Shown: positions 1 through 6,900 of the stretch, in pieces | Layout: every line of letters starts with the position of its first letter | Numbering within the stretch: position 1 is the first letter of the stretch | NCBI GenBank assembly: GCA_050747865.1 | Contig: JBOGJI010000204.1 | Location: 1 to 11,872 of the forward strand | Origin: JBOGJI01 sp050747865 | GTDB taxonomy: Bacteria; Acidobacteriota; Thermoanaerobaculia; Multivoradales; JAHEKO01 | Direction of reading: 5' to 3' | Length of the DNA: 11,872 bases | Program-made: the position numbers and the translations under genes | The notes under the pieces: model-generated | Told to the model about the DNA's origin: nothing | The model's input: the letters and a program-made list of their open reading frames with translations, nothing else | Databases searched by the model: none

Positions 1-63
1 CGGATCACCGGCCACCGGGAACTGAAGCGCTTGATGGAAACGGAATGGACGCAAGCTGCGTGA
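1..63 (+). CDS. C-terminal end of an unrecognised gene (partial)
   Basis: The reading frame is open from the left edge and ends at TGA 61-63, giving 20 residues (ends ETEWTQAA). The piece is too short to assign. The charged, helix-like ending resembles the tail of many DNA-binding or transposase proteins, but no family can be named. The frame could also be non-coding. A possible ribosome-binding sequence (GAGGAGGT, 62-69) overlaps the stop but has no good start codon near it. Confidence 0.3.
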   Translation, partial: RITGHRELKRLMETEWTQAA

Positions 64-112
64 GGAGGTAACGTCAACCGGTCAACAGGGGCTCACGCCA
101 ATTTCCACGACA

Positions 113-130
113 CTCGGGACACATCCCGAG
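113..130. repeat. Short perfect inverted repeat (hairpin)
   Basis: CTCGGGA (113-119), a CACA loop and TCCCGAG (124-130) form a perfect 7-bp stem with a 4-nt loop. It lies between the partial gene ending at 63 and the gene starting at 173, so it could be a weak terminator of the former or a leader hairpin of the latter. There is no T-run after either arm, so intrinsic termination is doubtful. Confidence 0.4.
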
Positions 131-172
131 ATCCCGCGGCCTGCAACACCCAGCCCATGTTACGATTCGAAC

Positions 173-424
173 GTGTCGGCTCTCGATACCTCACCCGCGG
201 ACGCAACGGTCCAGATAGAGGTCTATCGCCGCATGTCGCCCACCGCCCGGCTGCGCGTCGGGCTCGAGTTGACCGAGATGAGCCGCCGCCTCCTCGCAGA
301 GGGGATCCACAAGCGCCATCCCGAGTACGACGACGAGAAGATCCGCCTGGCCTTGCTGCGACTGTGGCTCGGGCATGACTTGTTTCGGACCGTGTACGCG
401 GGCCTGTCCGAGCTCGATCCGTGA
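173..424 (+). CDS. Small conserved-type protein coupled to a nucleotidyltransferase
   Basis: This is an 83-residue soluble protein starting at GTG 173. It is mostly helical and charged: residues 10-50 carry a repeated Arg/Glu pattern (VYRRMSPTARLRVGLELTEM), followed by HPEYDDEKIRLALLRLWLG. There is no signal peptide or membrane segment. From memory, short proteins of this type (start near SALDTS, then a Met-Ser/Thr-Pro stretch, then a His-Pro-x-Tyr/Trp motif) often precede MNT-type nucleotidyltransferases in high-GC soil bacteria. That matches this context, since its TGA overlaps the GTG of the next gene by 4 bp (GTGA, 421-424), implying translational coupling. Its function is unknown; a toxin-antitoxin-like partner role is an inference. 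An ATG at 157 opens a different frame and was not chosen because that frame gives low-complexity Arg/Pro sequence. Confidence 0.7.
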   Translation: MSALDTSPADATVQIEVYRRMSPTARLRVGLELTEMSRRLLAEGIHKRHPEYDDEKIRLALLRLWLGHDLFRTVYAGLSELDP

Positions 425-789
425 CGCAGGAGGACGTCGTCGGCCGCGCCGTCGACGCCCTGCGCCGGCTCGACGTGACCTACATGGTCACCGGATCGTT
501 TGCCAGCAACCTGCACGGCGTTCCGCGCATGACGCAGGATGCGGACGTAGTGGTAGACCTCGACGAGGCGTCCGCGGCGAAGCTCGTGGCATTGCTCGAA
601 GCGGAGTTCTACGTCAGCAAGGATGCTGCTCTCGAGGCTGTGCGTCGTCGCCGGATGTTCAACGCCATCCACCTGGAATCGGGCTTCAAGATCGACCTGG
701 TGGTCACGAAGGAGCGGCCCTTCGCCGCAGAGGAGCTACGCCGTCGTGAGCCCAGCCTGCTTGGTCGAAGAGAGCGGTTCGGCCGCTGA
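421..789 (+). pseudogene. MNT/AbiEii-like nucleotidyltransferase, C-terminally decayed
   Basis: The first 122 codons read as a minimal nucleotidyltransferase fold. The GS signature is GSFAS at residues 25-29, the metal-binding pair is Asp40 and Asp42 (DADVVVDLD), and a third acidic position is Asp92 in FKIDLVV. Family members usually continue with a segment around an SPED..L.K motif and an SDRQ..D.L motif, reaching roughly 150-170 residues. Here TGA 787-789 stops translation early. Pieces of the missing tail are still readable downstream in two frames: SEDEVFLK near 817-840 (frame +2), and SEQKSDKALQRWV at 850-888 in the original frame. I therefore call it a recent pseudogene, although the catalytic half is intact and a truncated protein could still be made. 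It is coupled by a 4-bp overlap to the 83-aa gene upstream. Confidence 0.7.
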
Positions 790-888
790 CCGAGATTCCC
801 CGGCCCCGACACCAGAGTCAGAAGACGAAGTGTTCTTGAAGACGATCATTCCGAGCAGAAGAGCGACAAGGCGCTACAAAGGTGGGTC
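790..888 (+). pseudogene. Frameshifted tail of the nucleotidyltransferase
   Basis: Continuation of the gene that stops at 789. In the original frame the segment 850-888 reads SEQKSDKALQRWV, matching the SDRQ..D region seen near the end of this family. In the +2 frame 817-840 reads SEDEVFLK, matching the usual PED.IL.K motif. At least two frame changes, or one deletion plus one insertion, are needed to join them. The homology is by motif memory only. Confidence 0.5.
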
Positions 889-890
889 TA

Positions 891-1166
891 ATGAGTAAGT
901 TGGATCAGGAAGAAACGGAAATCCTTCAAGCGTTTGAGTCCGTGACGCTCAAGCGTACGAGAGGTGCGAGGGCGCTGCAGGAGCGGCATCGTGAGTACGC
1001 TGATGCCATGTTTCGGAAGGACAGGAAGATCAACATTCGCCTGTCCTCTTACGATCTTCGCGGGCTCCAGAAGCGCGCTCTCGCCGAGGGAATTCCCTAC
1101 CAGACGCTGATAGCCAGCGTGTTGCACAAGTACGTGTCCGGGCGCCTGCGCGAGTCCGGCGGCTAA
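891..1166 (+). CDS. CopG/RHH-type antitoxin, orphan
   Basis: This is a 91-aa protein. The N-terminal half (1-43) is acidic and helical (LDQEETEILQAFES). The C-terminal half, residues 44-86, is a ribbon-helix-helix-like DNA-binding segment with the family-typical strings KDRKINIRLSS, LQKRALAEGIPYQTLI and LHKYVSGRL. These are characteristic of the CopG antitoxins that bind their own operator and neutralise an RNase-like toxin. ATG 891 is preferred over GTG 882 because AAGGTGGG (879-885) sits 5 nt upstream of it. The cognate toxin normally lies directly beside such a gene, but neither neighbour fits: upstream is the decayed nucleotidyltransferase and downstream another nucleotidyltransferase remnant. 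It could be a solitary antitoxin or a plain autoregulator. Confidence 0.8.
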   Translation: MSKLDQEETEILQAFESVTLKRTRGARALQERHREYADAMFRKDRKINIRLSSYDLRGLQKRALAEGIPYQTLIASVLHKYVSGRLRESGG

Positions 1167-1186
1167 CCGGTTTCCAGTCGAGCTCG

Positions 1187-1297
1187 GTGACCGACTTCAA
1201 GGCCCTCCTCGAGACCAAGCGAGCCGCCGGCAGGCCGAAGGACCTCGAGGCGATCGCGGAGCTGGAGGCTCTCCGCGAGGCTCGCCTCGAGGATTGA
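1187..1297 (+). pseudogene. C-terminal remnant of a second nucleotidyltransferase-like gene
   Basis: GTG 1187 to TGA 1295-1297 encodes 36 residues containing ALLETKRAAGRPKDLEAIAE, followed by LEALREARLED. The string K.AAGRPKDL..I.ELE.L is the characteristic last segment of a nucleotidyltransferase family (AbiEii/DUF6036-like), normally preceded by about 100-130 residues with the GS and DxD motifs. Those are absent here: the preceding DNA is the antitoxin gene. It is therefore a 3' remnant left by a deletion, or the antitoxin was inserted into it. It is different from the tail of the gene at 421, since the two motif sets belong to different subfamilies. Confidence 0.6.
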
Positions 1298-1300
1298 TCC

Positions 1301-1324
1301 TGGCGGTCAGGGCTGTTGCCGCCA
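1301..1324. terminator. Weak hairpin between convergent genes
   Basis: TGGCGG (1301-1306) and CCGCCA (1319-1324) pair over 6 bp with a 12-nt loop, in the 60-bp gap between the + strand remnant ending at 1297 and the - strand surface gene ending at 1358. The position suits a bidirectional terminator, but the stem is short and there is no T-run. Confidence 0.3.
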
Positions 1325-1357
1325 TCGGTGGAGCCCGTGGCGAGACGACTGCAACGG

Positions 1358-2239
1358 TTACGCGTGGCTTTGCCGCAGCATCCGGGACGCGATCCACGCC
1401 AGCAGGGCGACCAGCAGCGCCAAGGCAGCCACCGGCAGCGCCGGGACGGGCTCGGCCTCGATCTCGAAGGGGGCCTGATCCGTGTTGTTGTCCCCGTTCG
1501 GGTCCTCTTCAGCGCCCTCGACGCTGGCGACATTGGTCTGCTCGCCCTCGCCACTGCAGGCGGAGCCTTCGACCGTCAAGGTACAGCTCGCCGACTGCCC
1601 TGCCGACAGGGCGCCGAGCTCCCAGGTCCACGTCCCGCCCGCGGCCGAGCCGCCGCAGCCGTCGGACTGGAACTGCGTGCACGCGGGCAACTCGTCGGTC
1701 ACGACCACCCCGGTGGCGTCCGCCGGGCCGAGGTTGTCGACCACGACTGCGAAGCTCACCGTGCCGTCATCGTTGACCGTCGCCTCCTTGGTGATCGAGA
1801 GGTCCGCGTCCTCGGCGGCGATCTCGCAGAAGACGACGAAGCCGTCCCCTGGGTTATCGGCCGCCATGCTGATGAGCTCGCCGGCGAAGAACGAGCTGCC
1901 GCCCCCGCCAAACCCGCCTGCTCCCCCATCGGAGGCGGTGGCCACCCCGGCCGCCCCACCGTTCACCGCCGCCTGGCCGCCCGTGCCCGGCTCATCGTCA
2001 TCGACGTCTCCGCCGTTGCCCCCGGCGCCACCGCCCCCGGCGCCGCCACTGCCGAGATTCCCCGGCTGCCCATCGGCCCCCGGCATCGCGCCTCCGCCTT
2101 CACCTGCGACGAAATTGCCCGAACTGCTCATGCCCGCCTCGCCTCCCTCACCGTTCGCCATGCCACCGCCGCCACTACCTTCGCCCACGCCGGCGCCGCC
2201 TTCGGGTGTGCCTCCGGCGCCACCCCCGCTCTGCGTCAC
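1358..2239 (-). CDS. Gly-rich / DUF11 surface protein with VPALP C-terminal anchor
   Basis: This is 293 codons from GTG 2239. Residues 1-125 are Gly-rich and end in GGAGGFGGGGSSFF. Residues 126-141 (NPGDGFVVFCEI) are the typical closing strand of secreted Gly-rich domains. Residues 145-259 are a DUF11-type Ig-like repeat (DLSITKEAT, VVVDNLGPADATGVVVTDELP, SCTLTVEGSACSGEGEQTN). Residues 264-289 form a tail of VPALP, a hydrophobic helix and basic residues, resembling IPTL-type protein-sorting signals. There is no signal peptide although every domain is extracytoplasmic. The start overlaps the stop of the SLH gene by 4 bp, with GGAGGAG about 11 nt upstream. The simplest readings are that it is the second half of the upstream protein (one-base frameshift) or is translated by coupling. 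It most likely acts at the cell surface as an adhesive or structural protein. Confidence 0.65.
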   Translation of the reverse strand: MTQSGGGAGGTPEGGAGVGEGSGGGGMANGEGGEAGMSSSGNFVAGEGGGAMPGADGQPGNLGSGGAGGGGAGGNGGDVDDDEPGTGGQAAVNGGAAGVATASDGGAGGFGGGGSSFFAGELISMAADNPGDGFVVFCEIAAEDADLSITKEATVNDDGTVSFAVVVDNLGPADATGVVVTDELPACTQFQSDGCGGSAAGGTWTWELGALSAGQSASCTLTVEGSACSGEGEQTNVASVEGAEEDPNGDNNTDQAPFEIEAEPVPALPVAALALLVALLAWIASRMLRQSHA

Positions 2240-3054
2240 GGGCAGCCAGGCTCCTCCGGGTCGCAGCGGAACGAGATGCCGTCGAGGCTGACCCACTGGT
2301 CGGCGTTCTCGAACGTGGTCGGTGGGTCGACCGAAACCAGCCCCTCGGGGCTGGTCGAGGGGCCGGCGTGGACGGTGACCCGTCCCAGCTGGCCGTTGGT
2401 GAGCGTCACGAATATGCCCTTGCGCTGAGGACGGAAGCCTTCGGGCAAGATGAAGATGGTCCTTGGTTGGAGGAAGTCGAAGAACTCCTGGCAGGAGGAG
2501 CCAACACCATCGACCTGGACAACGCCCTTGAGATGCACGAATCCAGCACCGTCGCGAAAGAACGCGGCTGAACTGTGATCCGCGTCGAAGTTCCCCCACA
2601 CGCATTCGAAGCCGGGATCGGGGAACCCGAACTCCGGCTCGCCGGGCGTCCCCACCTCATGCCAGGCGGCCTCGCCCAGGGTCTTGACGATGAAGGTCGC
2701 CATCTGGAAGCGGGTCACAGGGTCGCCGGGGCAGAAGTTGCCGTCGCCGCAGCCGGCGGTGATGCCGCGCCGGGCCATCTCCTCGATGAAGGGGCAGAAT
2801 GGGTTCGAGGCGGGCACGTCATTGAACATCCTGTCCTGGCCGGATTCGCAGGGGGGCGGCTGGAACCCGAGGATCTCCTCGACGCGGGCCAGCGCCGCCT
2901 GGAGCTGCTCGGCGGTCGCGTCGTCCGACTGCAGGAGATCCACCAGGTCGATCGACGACGTCTGCTCTCGGGCGCCCTGCGCCGACGCGGGAAGGACCGC
3001 GGGGATCAGCAGGGCGGTCAGGATCCACGGAAGGGCTACTCGTCTGCGTGTCAT
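2236..3054 (-). CDS. Secreted SLH-domain protein with phage-fibre-like domain
   Basis: This is a 272-aa protein. Residues 1-26 are a signal peptide (RRR, hydrophobic core, PASA cleavage site). Residues 35-63 are a helical stretch. Residues 77-127 are an S-layer-homology-type domain (FNDVPASNPFCPFIEEMARR, GITAGCGDGNFCPGDPVTR, FQMATFIVKTLG). Residues 128-263 are a domain with the fibre-like pattern AWHEVGTPGEP, AAFFRDGAGFVHLKG, TIFILPEGFRP and WVSLDGISFR, which I recall from tail-fibre-like and surface proteins. ATG 3054 is supported by AGGAGG six nt upstream. The product should be exported and attached to the envelope. It ends CDPEEPGCP followed by TGA overlapping the next frame. Adding one C in the CCC run before the stop would fuse it in frame to the Gly-rich/DUF11 half, giving about 565 aa with a signal at one end and an anchor at the other. 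Confidence 0.8.
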   Translation of the reverse strand: MTRRRVALPWILTALLIPAVLPASAQGAREQTSSIDLVDLLQSDDATAEQLQAALARVEEILGFQPPPCESGQDRMFNDVPASNPFCPFIEEMARRGITAGCGDGNFCPGDPVTRFQMATFIVKTLGEAAWHEVGTPGEPEFGFPDPGFECVWGNFDADHSSAAFFRDGAGFVHLKGVVQVDGVGSSCQEFFDFLQPRTIFILPEGFRPQRKGIFVTLTNGQLGRVTVHAGPSTSPEGLVSVDPPTTFENADQWVSLDGISFRCDPEEPGCP

Positions 3055-3060
3055 CGGACA

Positions 3061-3385
3061 CCTCCTGTCATCTCGTGACGGCCTACCGGAGGCGGCGAAT
3101 TCCGCGCCCGGCGACCGCCGAGTCAACGTAGCCCAAGGCGGCGAGCGATGTTTGACCGAACCGATCAGATCGTTGATCAAACCGATCAATCTCGCCGTTT
3201 CCGGCCCGGTTGGGGGCCCCCGACCATGGCGCTCGCGTGGCATGCCGGGAGAACATCGCGTCGATCCGAGCGGGTCGCGGGCACCCCGCGATCGTCGCGA
3301 TGACCGTCGGGGGCGCCTCGCGGTCCAGGATGCCCCCCTCGACCGTGCCGGTCGCGGCGCCGTCGGCGGCCGGGGGGCCGAGGTG
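3061..3385. other. Intergenic region upstream of the SLH gene
   Basis: About 325 bp without a gene I can support. Both strands give only short, low-complexity Arg/Pro/Gly-rich frames. The part nearest the SLH gene contains its ribosome-binding site (3061-3066) and, further out, the AT-richer direct repeats at 3159-3188. The remainder (3200-3385) is very GC-rich and featureless; it may include decayed sequence displaced from the toxin gene at 3386. Confidence 0.5.
3159..3188. promoter_or_regulatory. Direct repeat, possible operator upstream of the SLH gene
   Basis: AACCGATCA occurs at 3159-3167 and again at 3180-3188. Start-to-start spacing is 21 bp, i.e. two helical turns. A GATCA/TGATC inverted pair (3163-3167 and 3174-3178) lies between them. 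The block is AT-richer than its surroundings and sits 105-135 bp before the SLH start codon, a suitable place for a regulator site. No clear -35/-10 pair was found. Binding by any protein is inference. Confidence 0.4.
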
Positions 3386-3592
3386 TCAGCCGATCAGCGG
3401 ATTGCGCCAGCGCCCGTCGGGGAAGCGACCGAGATCGGTATCGGCGGTCTGGACGGTGGCCCTGTGGCGGTGGGCGATCGCGGCGATCTGAGCGTCGGTG
3501 GTCAGGTTGCCGCCGGCGCCCGCCGCCTCCAACCACGAGAGCGCCTGCAAGAGGTAGGCGTAGAGCAGGAGGTTGGCGTCAGGGACGATCAT
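3386..3592 (-). pseudogene. vapC: VapC-type PIN-domain toxin with internal deletion
   Basis: ATG 3592 to TGA 3386 gives only 68 aa against about 130-145 for VapC ribonucleases. The start MIVPDANLLLYAY is the first strand of the PIN fold with the first catalytic Asp (D5). It jumps directly to LEAAGAGGNLTTDAQIAAIA, the C-terminal half with another acidic site. TADTDLGRF and WRNPL close the fold as usual. The central part, including the second acidic residue and the helices around it, is missing, so no ribonuclease activity is expected. The start overlaps the end of the antitoxin gene by 14 nt (ATGATCGTCCCTGA), the normal coupled arrangement. Confidence 0.75.
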
Positions 3593-3860
3593 CCTCGCGG
3601 GCCTCGAGCGCGCGGGTCTTGCGCAGGAACTCCTGGATCTCCAGCTCGTCGTCCAGCTCACGGATGCGGGCGGGATCGACTCCCGGCACGAGGCCCAGGG
3701 GCCGCGCCCTGACGACGAAGGGCTCCTCGACCTCGCCGCCTTGTCCCTTCAGGCCTCGCCGGACGGCGGCGTTGAGGACCTGCTTGAAGCTTTCCCGACT
3801 CCGCTCCTTGGCGGCTCGCGGCAGCTCAACGTCCTCGTCCAGGGTGACGGTCGTCCTCAT
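3579..3860 (-). CDS. vapB: VapB-type antitoxin
   Basis: This 93-aa protein begins with an RHH-type DNA-binding region (MRTTVTLDEDV, SFKQVLNAAVRRGLKG, residues 1-39). It then has a linker (EPFVVRARPLGLVPGVDPARI) and an acidic toxin-binding tail (RELDDELEIQEFLRKTRALE). This is the architecture of VapB antitoxins of the DUF2191-like group, which repress their own promoter and wrap the toxin with the tail. Residues 11-15 (VELPRAAKER) look two or three residues short compared with the usual helix, perhaps a small deletion. It is transcribed in the same direction as the large sensor gene upstream, 79 bp after that gene's stop, and overlaps the toxin relic by 14 nt. With the toxin dead, it may survive as a simple repressor or be on the way to loss. 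Confidence 0.8.
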   Translation of the reverse strand: MRTTVTLDEDVELPRAAKERSRESFKQVLNAAVRRGLKGQGGEVEEPFVVRARPLGLVPGVDPARIRELDDELEIQEFLRKTRALEAREDDRP

Positions 3861-3862
3861 AC

Positions 3863-3901
3863 AAGCATCTTGGCATCACTCTCATCGACACTCAAAGCAT
3901 C
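3863..3901 (-). promoter_or_regulatory. vapBC leader with a direct repeat
   Basis: The 79-bp gap between the sensor stop (3940) and vapB start (3860) is AT-richer than its surroundings. It contains AAGCATC twice, at 3863-3869 and 3895-3901, in direct orientation, 32 bp apart. VapB proteins usually bind repeats in their own leader, so these are candidate operator half-sites. No confident -35/-10 pair was identified. Confidence 0.35.
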
Positions 3902-3939
3902 AAGCAAAACCACACCGGCTGGAGAACGGGGGAAGGCAC

Positions 3940-6900
3940 TCAGGCGTCGCGCAGGGCCCGGGAGGGGGGCTCGCCGTAGGTGGAGTTGTAGGCGCGGCTG
4001 AAGACGGCGAGGCTGTTGAAGCCGACGGCGTAGGCGATCTCGGAGACGTTGCCGGCCGCCTGATGCAAGAGGGTACGGGCGCGAGCGAGACGGGCGGTGC
4101 GGATGAACCGGGCCGGGGACATGCCGGTGGCGGCGCGAAGCTTGCGGCGCAGTGTCGCGGGCGACATGTGCAGGGCGGCGGCGAGGTCGTCCACGTTCAG
4201 GGAGTCGTCGTGGGCGTGGGCTTCGATCCACCGGCGGACGCGGTCGGGGAGGGTTCCCCGGCCGGTGTCGGCGTCGTTCGAGGTGGCCGCGGTGCGACCG
4301 GCCGGCCGAGCACTTGCGCCAGGCCCCGAGGGCGACGTCGCCGGCGACCCGGTGGCAAGCGACGGGTCGGCCGCTTCAGCCGCCTGGCGGGCGAGCTGGT
4401 CGCGCAGGCGCAGGCAGGTGCGCAGGGCGGCGGCGACGTGGGCCTTCAAGACCTCGCTGCGAAACGGCTTCTTCAGGTACTGGTCGGCGCCGATCGCCAG
4501 GCCGGCGATGCGGTCGGCGTCGCCGGCGCGGGCGGTCAGAAAGATGAGCGGGATGCCGGCGAAATCGGGCTCGGCGCGCAGCGCCCGCGCCAGGGCGAAG
4601 CCGTCGCGGCGGGGCATCACGATGTCGCTGACGATGACGTCGGGCGGCTCGCGCCAGACCGCCGCGAGGGCCGCCTCGCCGTCTTCCACAGCCTGCGTTT
4701 CGTAGGTGTCGGCGAGGATCTCCTCGATGTAGCGGCGCAGGTCGGGGTTGTCCTCGGCGATGAGGACGCGGTAGCTGCCGGTCTCGGGGGTGAGGACGAC
4801 GGTGCCGTTCGCCGGGGGTGAACCGAGCGGGGGCGTGCCATCTGTGGAGGCGGCGGGGGTGGGGTCGTGGAGCGCCTCGCTGGCCTCGGCTTCGGCTCGC
4901 GCGGCCGCGGCGGTGGCGGGTATCGCGGCCGAGGCGAGCTCGGCCGCTACGACCAGAGGGATTCGGAGTACGAAGCGGGCGCCGGCTTCGGCAGCCGCCT
5001 CGACGTGGAGCTGCCCGCCGTGCAGGCGGACGAGCTCGCGGCAGAGGGCGAGGCCGAGGCCGGCGCCCTCGCGGGCCTGGGTGTCGCGGTTGCCCATCTG
5101 GGCGAAGCGGTCGAAGATGCGCTCGCGCCACTCGCGGGGGACGCCGGGGCCGGTGTCCTCGATCGTGAGCTCGGCGTGGCCCGCGGCCGGATCGTCTTCA
5201 CCCTCCCGCGTCGCACACGGGGGTGCGACGGTACCCGCTGGAGGTAGCGTCGGGCCTCCGTCCCCGACGCGGCGGGCATCCAACCGACGCAGGGTGACGC
5301 GGACGCGGCCGCCGCGGGGCGTGAACTTCAAGGCGTTGGAGAGGAGGTTGCCGAGCACGCGGCCGATGTGGTCGACGTCGACGTGTACCGGAACCGGAGA
5401 ACTGCCCAGTTCCGCCTCCAACTCGATACCCTCGCGTTCGGCGAGATCGGCGAAGGCCCGCACGGAGTCGCGAGCGACGCCGGCGAGGTCGACCGCGACC
5501 GGGCGCGAGGGGAGCTGCCCGGCGTCGAGGCGCTCGAGATCGAGAAGTTGCTCGACCAGGCGCTCCAACCGCCGGGCGTTGCGCATCATGGTCTCGGTGC
5601 GTTCGGCCGACGCCTGGACGCCTCGCAACTGATCCTGCAACGGCCCGACGAGCAGGGTCAACGGCGTACGCAGCTCGTGACTGACGTTGGCGAAGAAGCG
5701 ACTGCGCGCCTCGGACAGGGCCTCGATCTCCTGGCGTTGCCGGCGTACCGTCGCCAGGGCCTCCTCGGTCTCGTCTCTCTGTGCCTTCAGCTCCGCGGTG
5801 CGCTCCTCGACGGTTGCCTCGAGCCAGGCGAGCCGGTGCTTCAACTGCCAGGAGCGCAGGACGTAGGCCCCCAGGGCCAGCGCCAGGATCGCCACCGCGA
5901 TCAGCACGCGAAACGCGGTGGTCTCGACGAATCGGGGCTCGACCACGAAGGCCAGCGTGGCGCCCCGTTCGTTCCACACCCCGTCGTTGTTGGCGGCGAT
6001 GACGTGGAAGGCGTAGTCGCCGGCCGGCAGCCCGACATAGGCGACCTCGCGCCGGTCCTCCGCTTGCGTCCACGAGGCATCCCGGCCCTCCAGGCGATAG
6101 CGGAAGCGCACCTTCTCCGGCACCTGGAAGCTCGCCGCGGCGAAGCGGATGCGAATGTCACGGCTGGCGCCCGGCGGGATGCGCAGGCCGGGCAGGGCCG
6201 GCGTCCAGCCCTTTCCCAGGTCGACCGCGTCGACGGTCACCGGCGGAGGCACGCGGTTGAGGCGCCCCGGATCGACGACCACCGCCCCACCGGTGGTTCC
6301 GAACCAGAGCCTTCCGTCGCGGCCTCGCCATGCCGCCCCGTCGTTGCACTCGCTCGACACCATGCCGTCCGCCACCCCATAGGCCGTGGCGTCGACTCGC
6401 GGGATCTCGCCGTCAAGGAAGGCCGCGAGCCGCTTGCGGCTCACCCGGCACAGGCCCTTGTTCGAGCTCGTCCAGAGGTTGCCGAAGTCGTCCGCGAGGA
6501 TGGCGAAGACGACGCCGTCGCACAGGCCGTGCTCCGCGTCGACGGTCCGCACGCGGCCGTGGCGCAGGCGATTCAGTCCGCCGCCATGGGTGCCGATCCA
6601 CAGCGTGCCGTCGCTCTCCTCGTAGAAGCTGAGCACATGGTCGCTGGACAGGCCCTCCACGGGCGTGAACGTCACCCGGCCCTCGTCGACACGCACGGTT
6701 GAGGCGCCACGCGTGGTGCCGACCCAGAGAGTTCCATCCCGGCTTTCGTGCAGGGCATCGATCCAGCTTCCCGCCAGGCCGTCCGCGGACGTGTAGCGGG
6801 AGAGGACGCCGTCTTCCAGGAGGTTCAGGCCGAGGGTCGTCCCGATCCACAGGCGCCCGGCGCGATCCTCGAGGAGATACAGCACGTCGCCACCCGAGAG

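Noticed and set aside
1880..2238. Tandem Gly-codon tract considered as a DNA repeat array or CRISPR-like element
   Set aside because: The repetition is only in amino-acid composition; there is no constant repeat unit with spacers.
1482..2428. Long + strand open frames of up to 370 codons opposite the DUF11 and SLH genes
   Set aside because: They are shadows of GC-rich coding on the - strand: Pro/Ala/Ser- or Arg-rich translation without any domain, while the opposite frames show signal peptide, DUF11 and SLH motifs.
5368..6702. 444-codon + strand frame opposite the kinase and Y_Y_Y region
   Set aside because: It lies entirely within the sensor gene, whose catalytic motifs are in the other strand; this frame is a codon-bias shadow.
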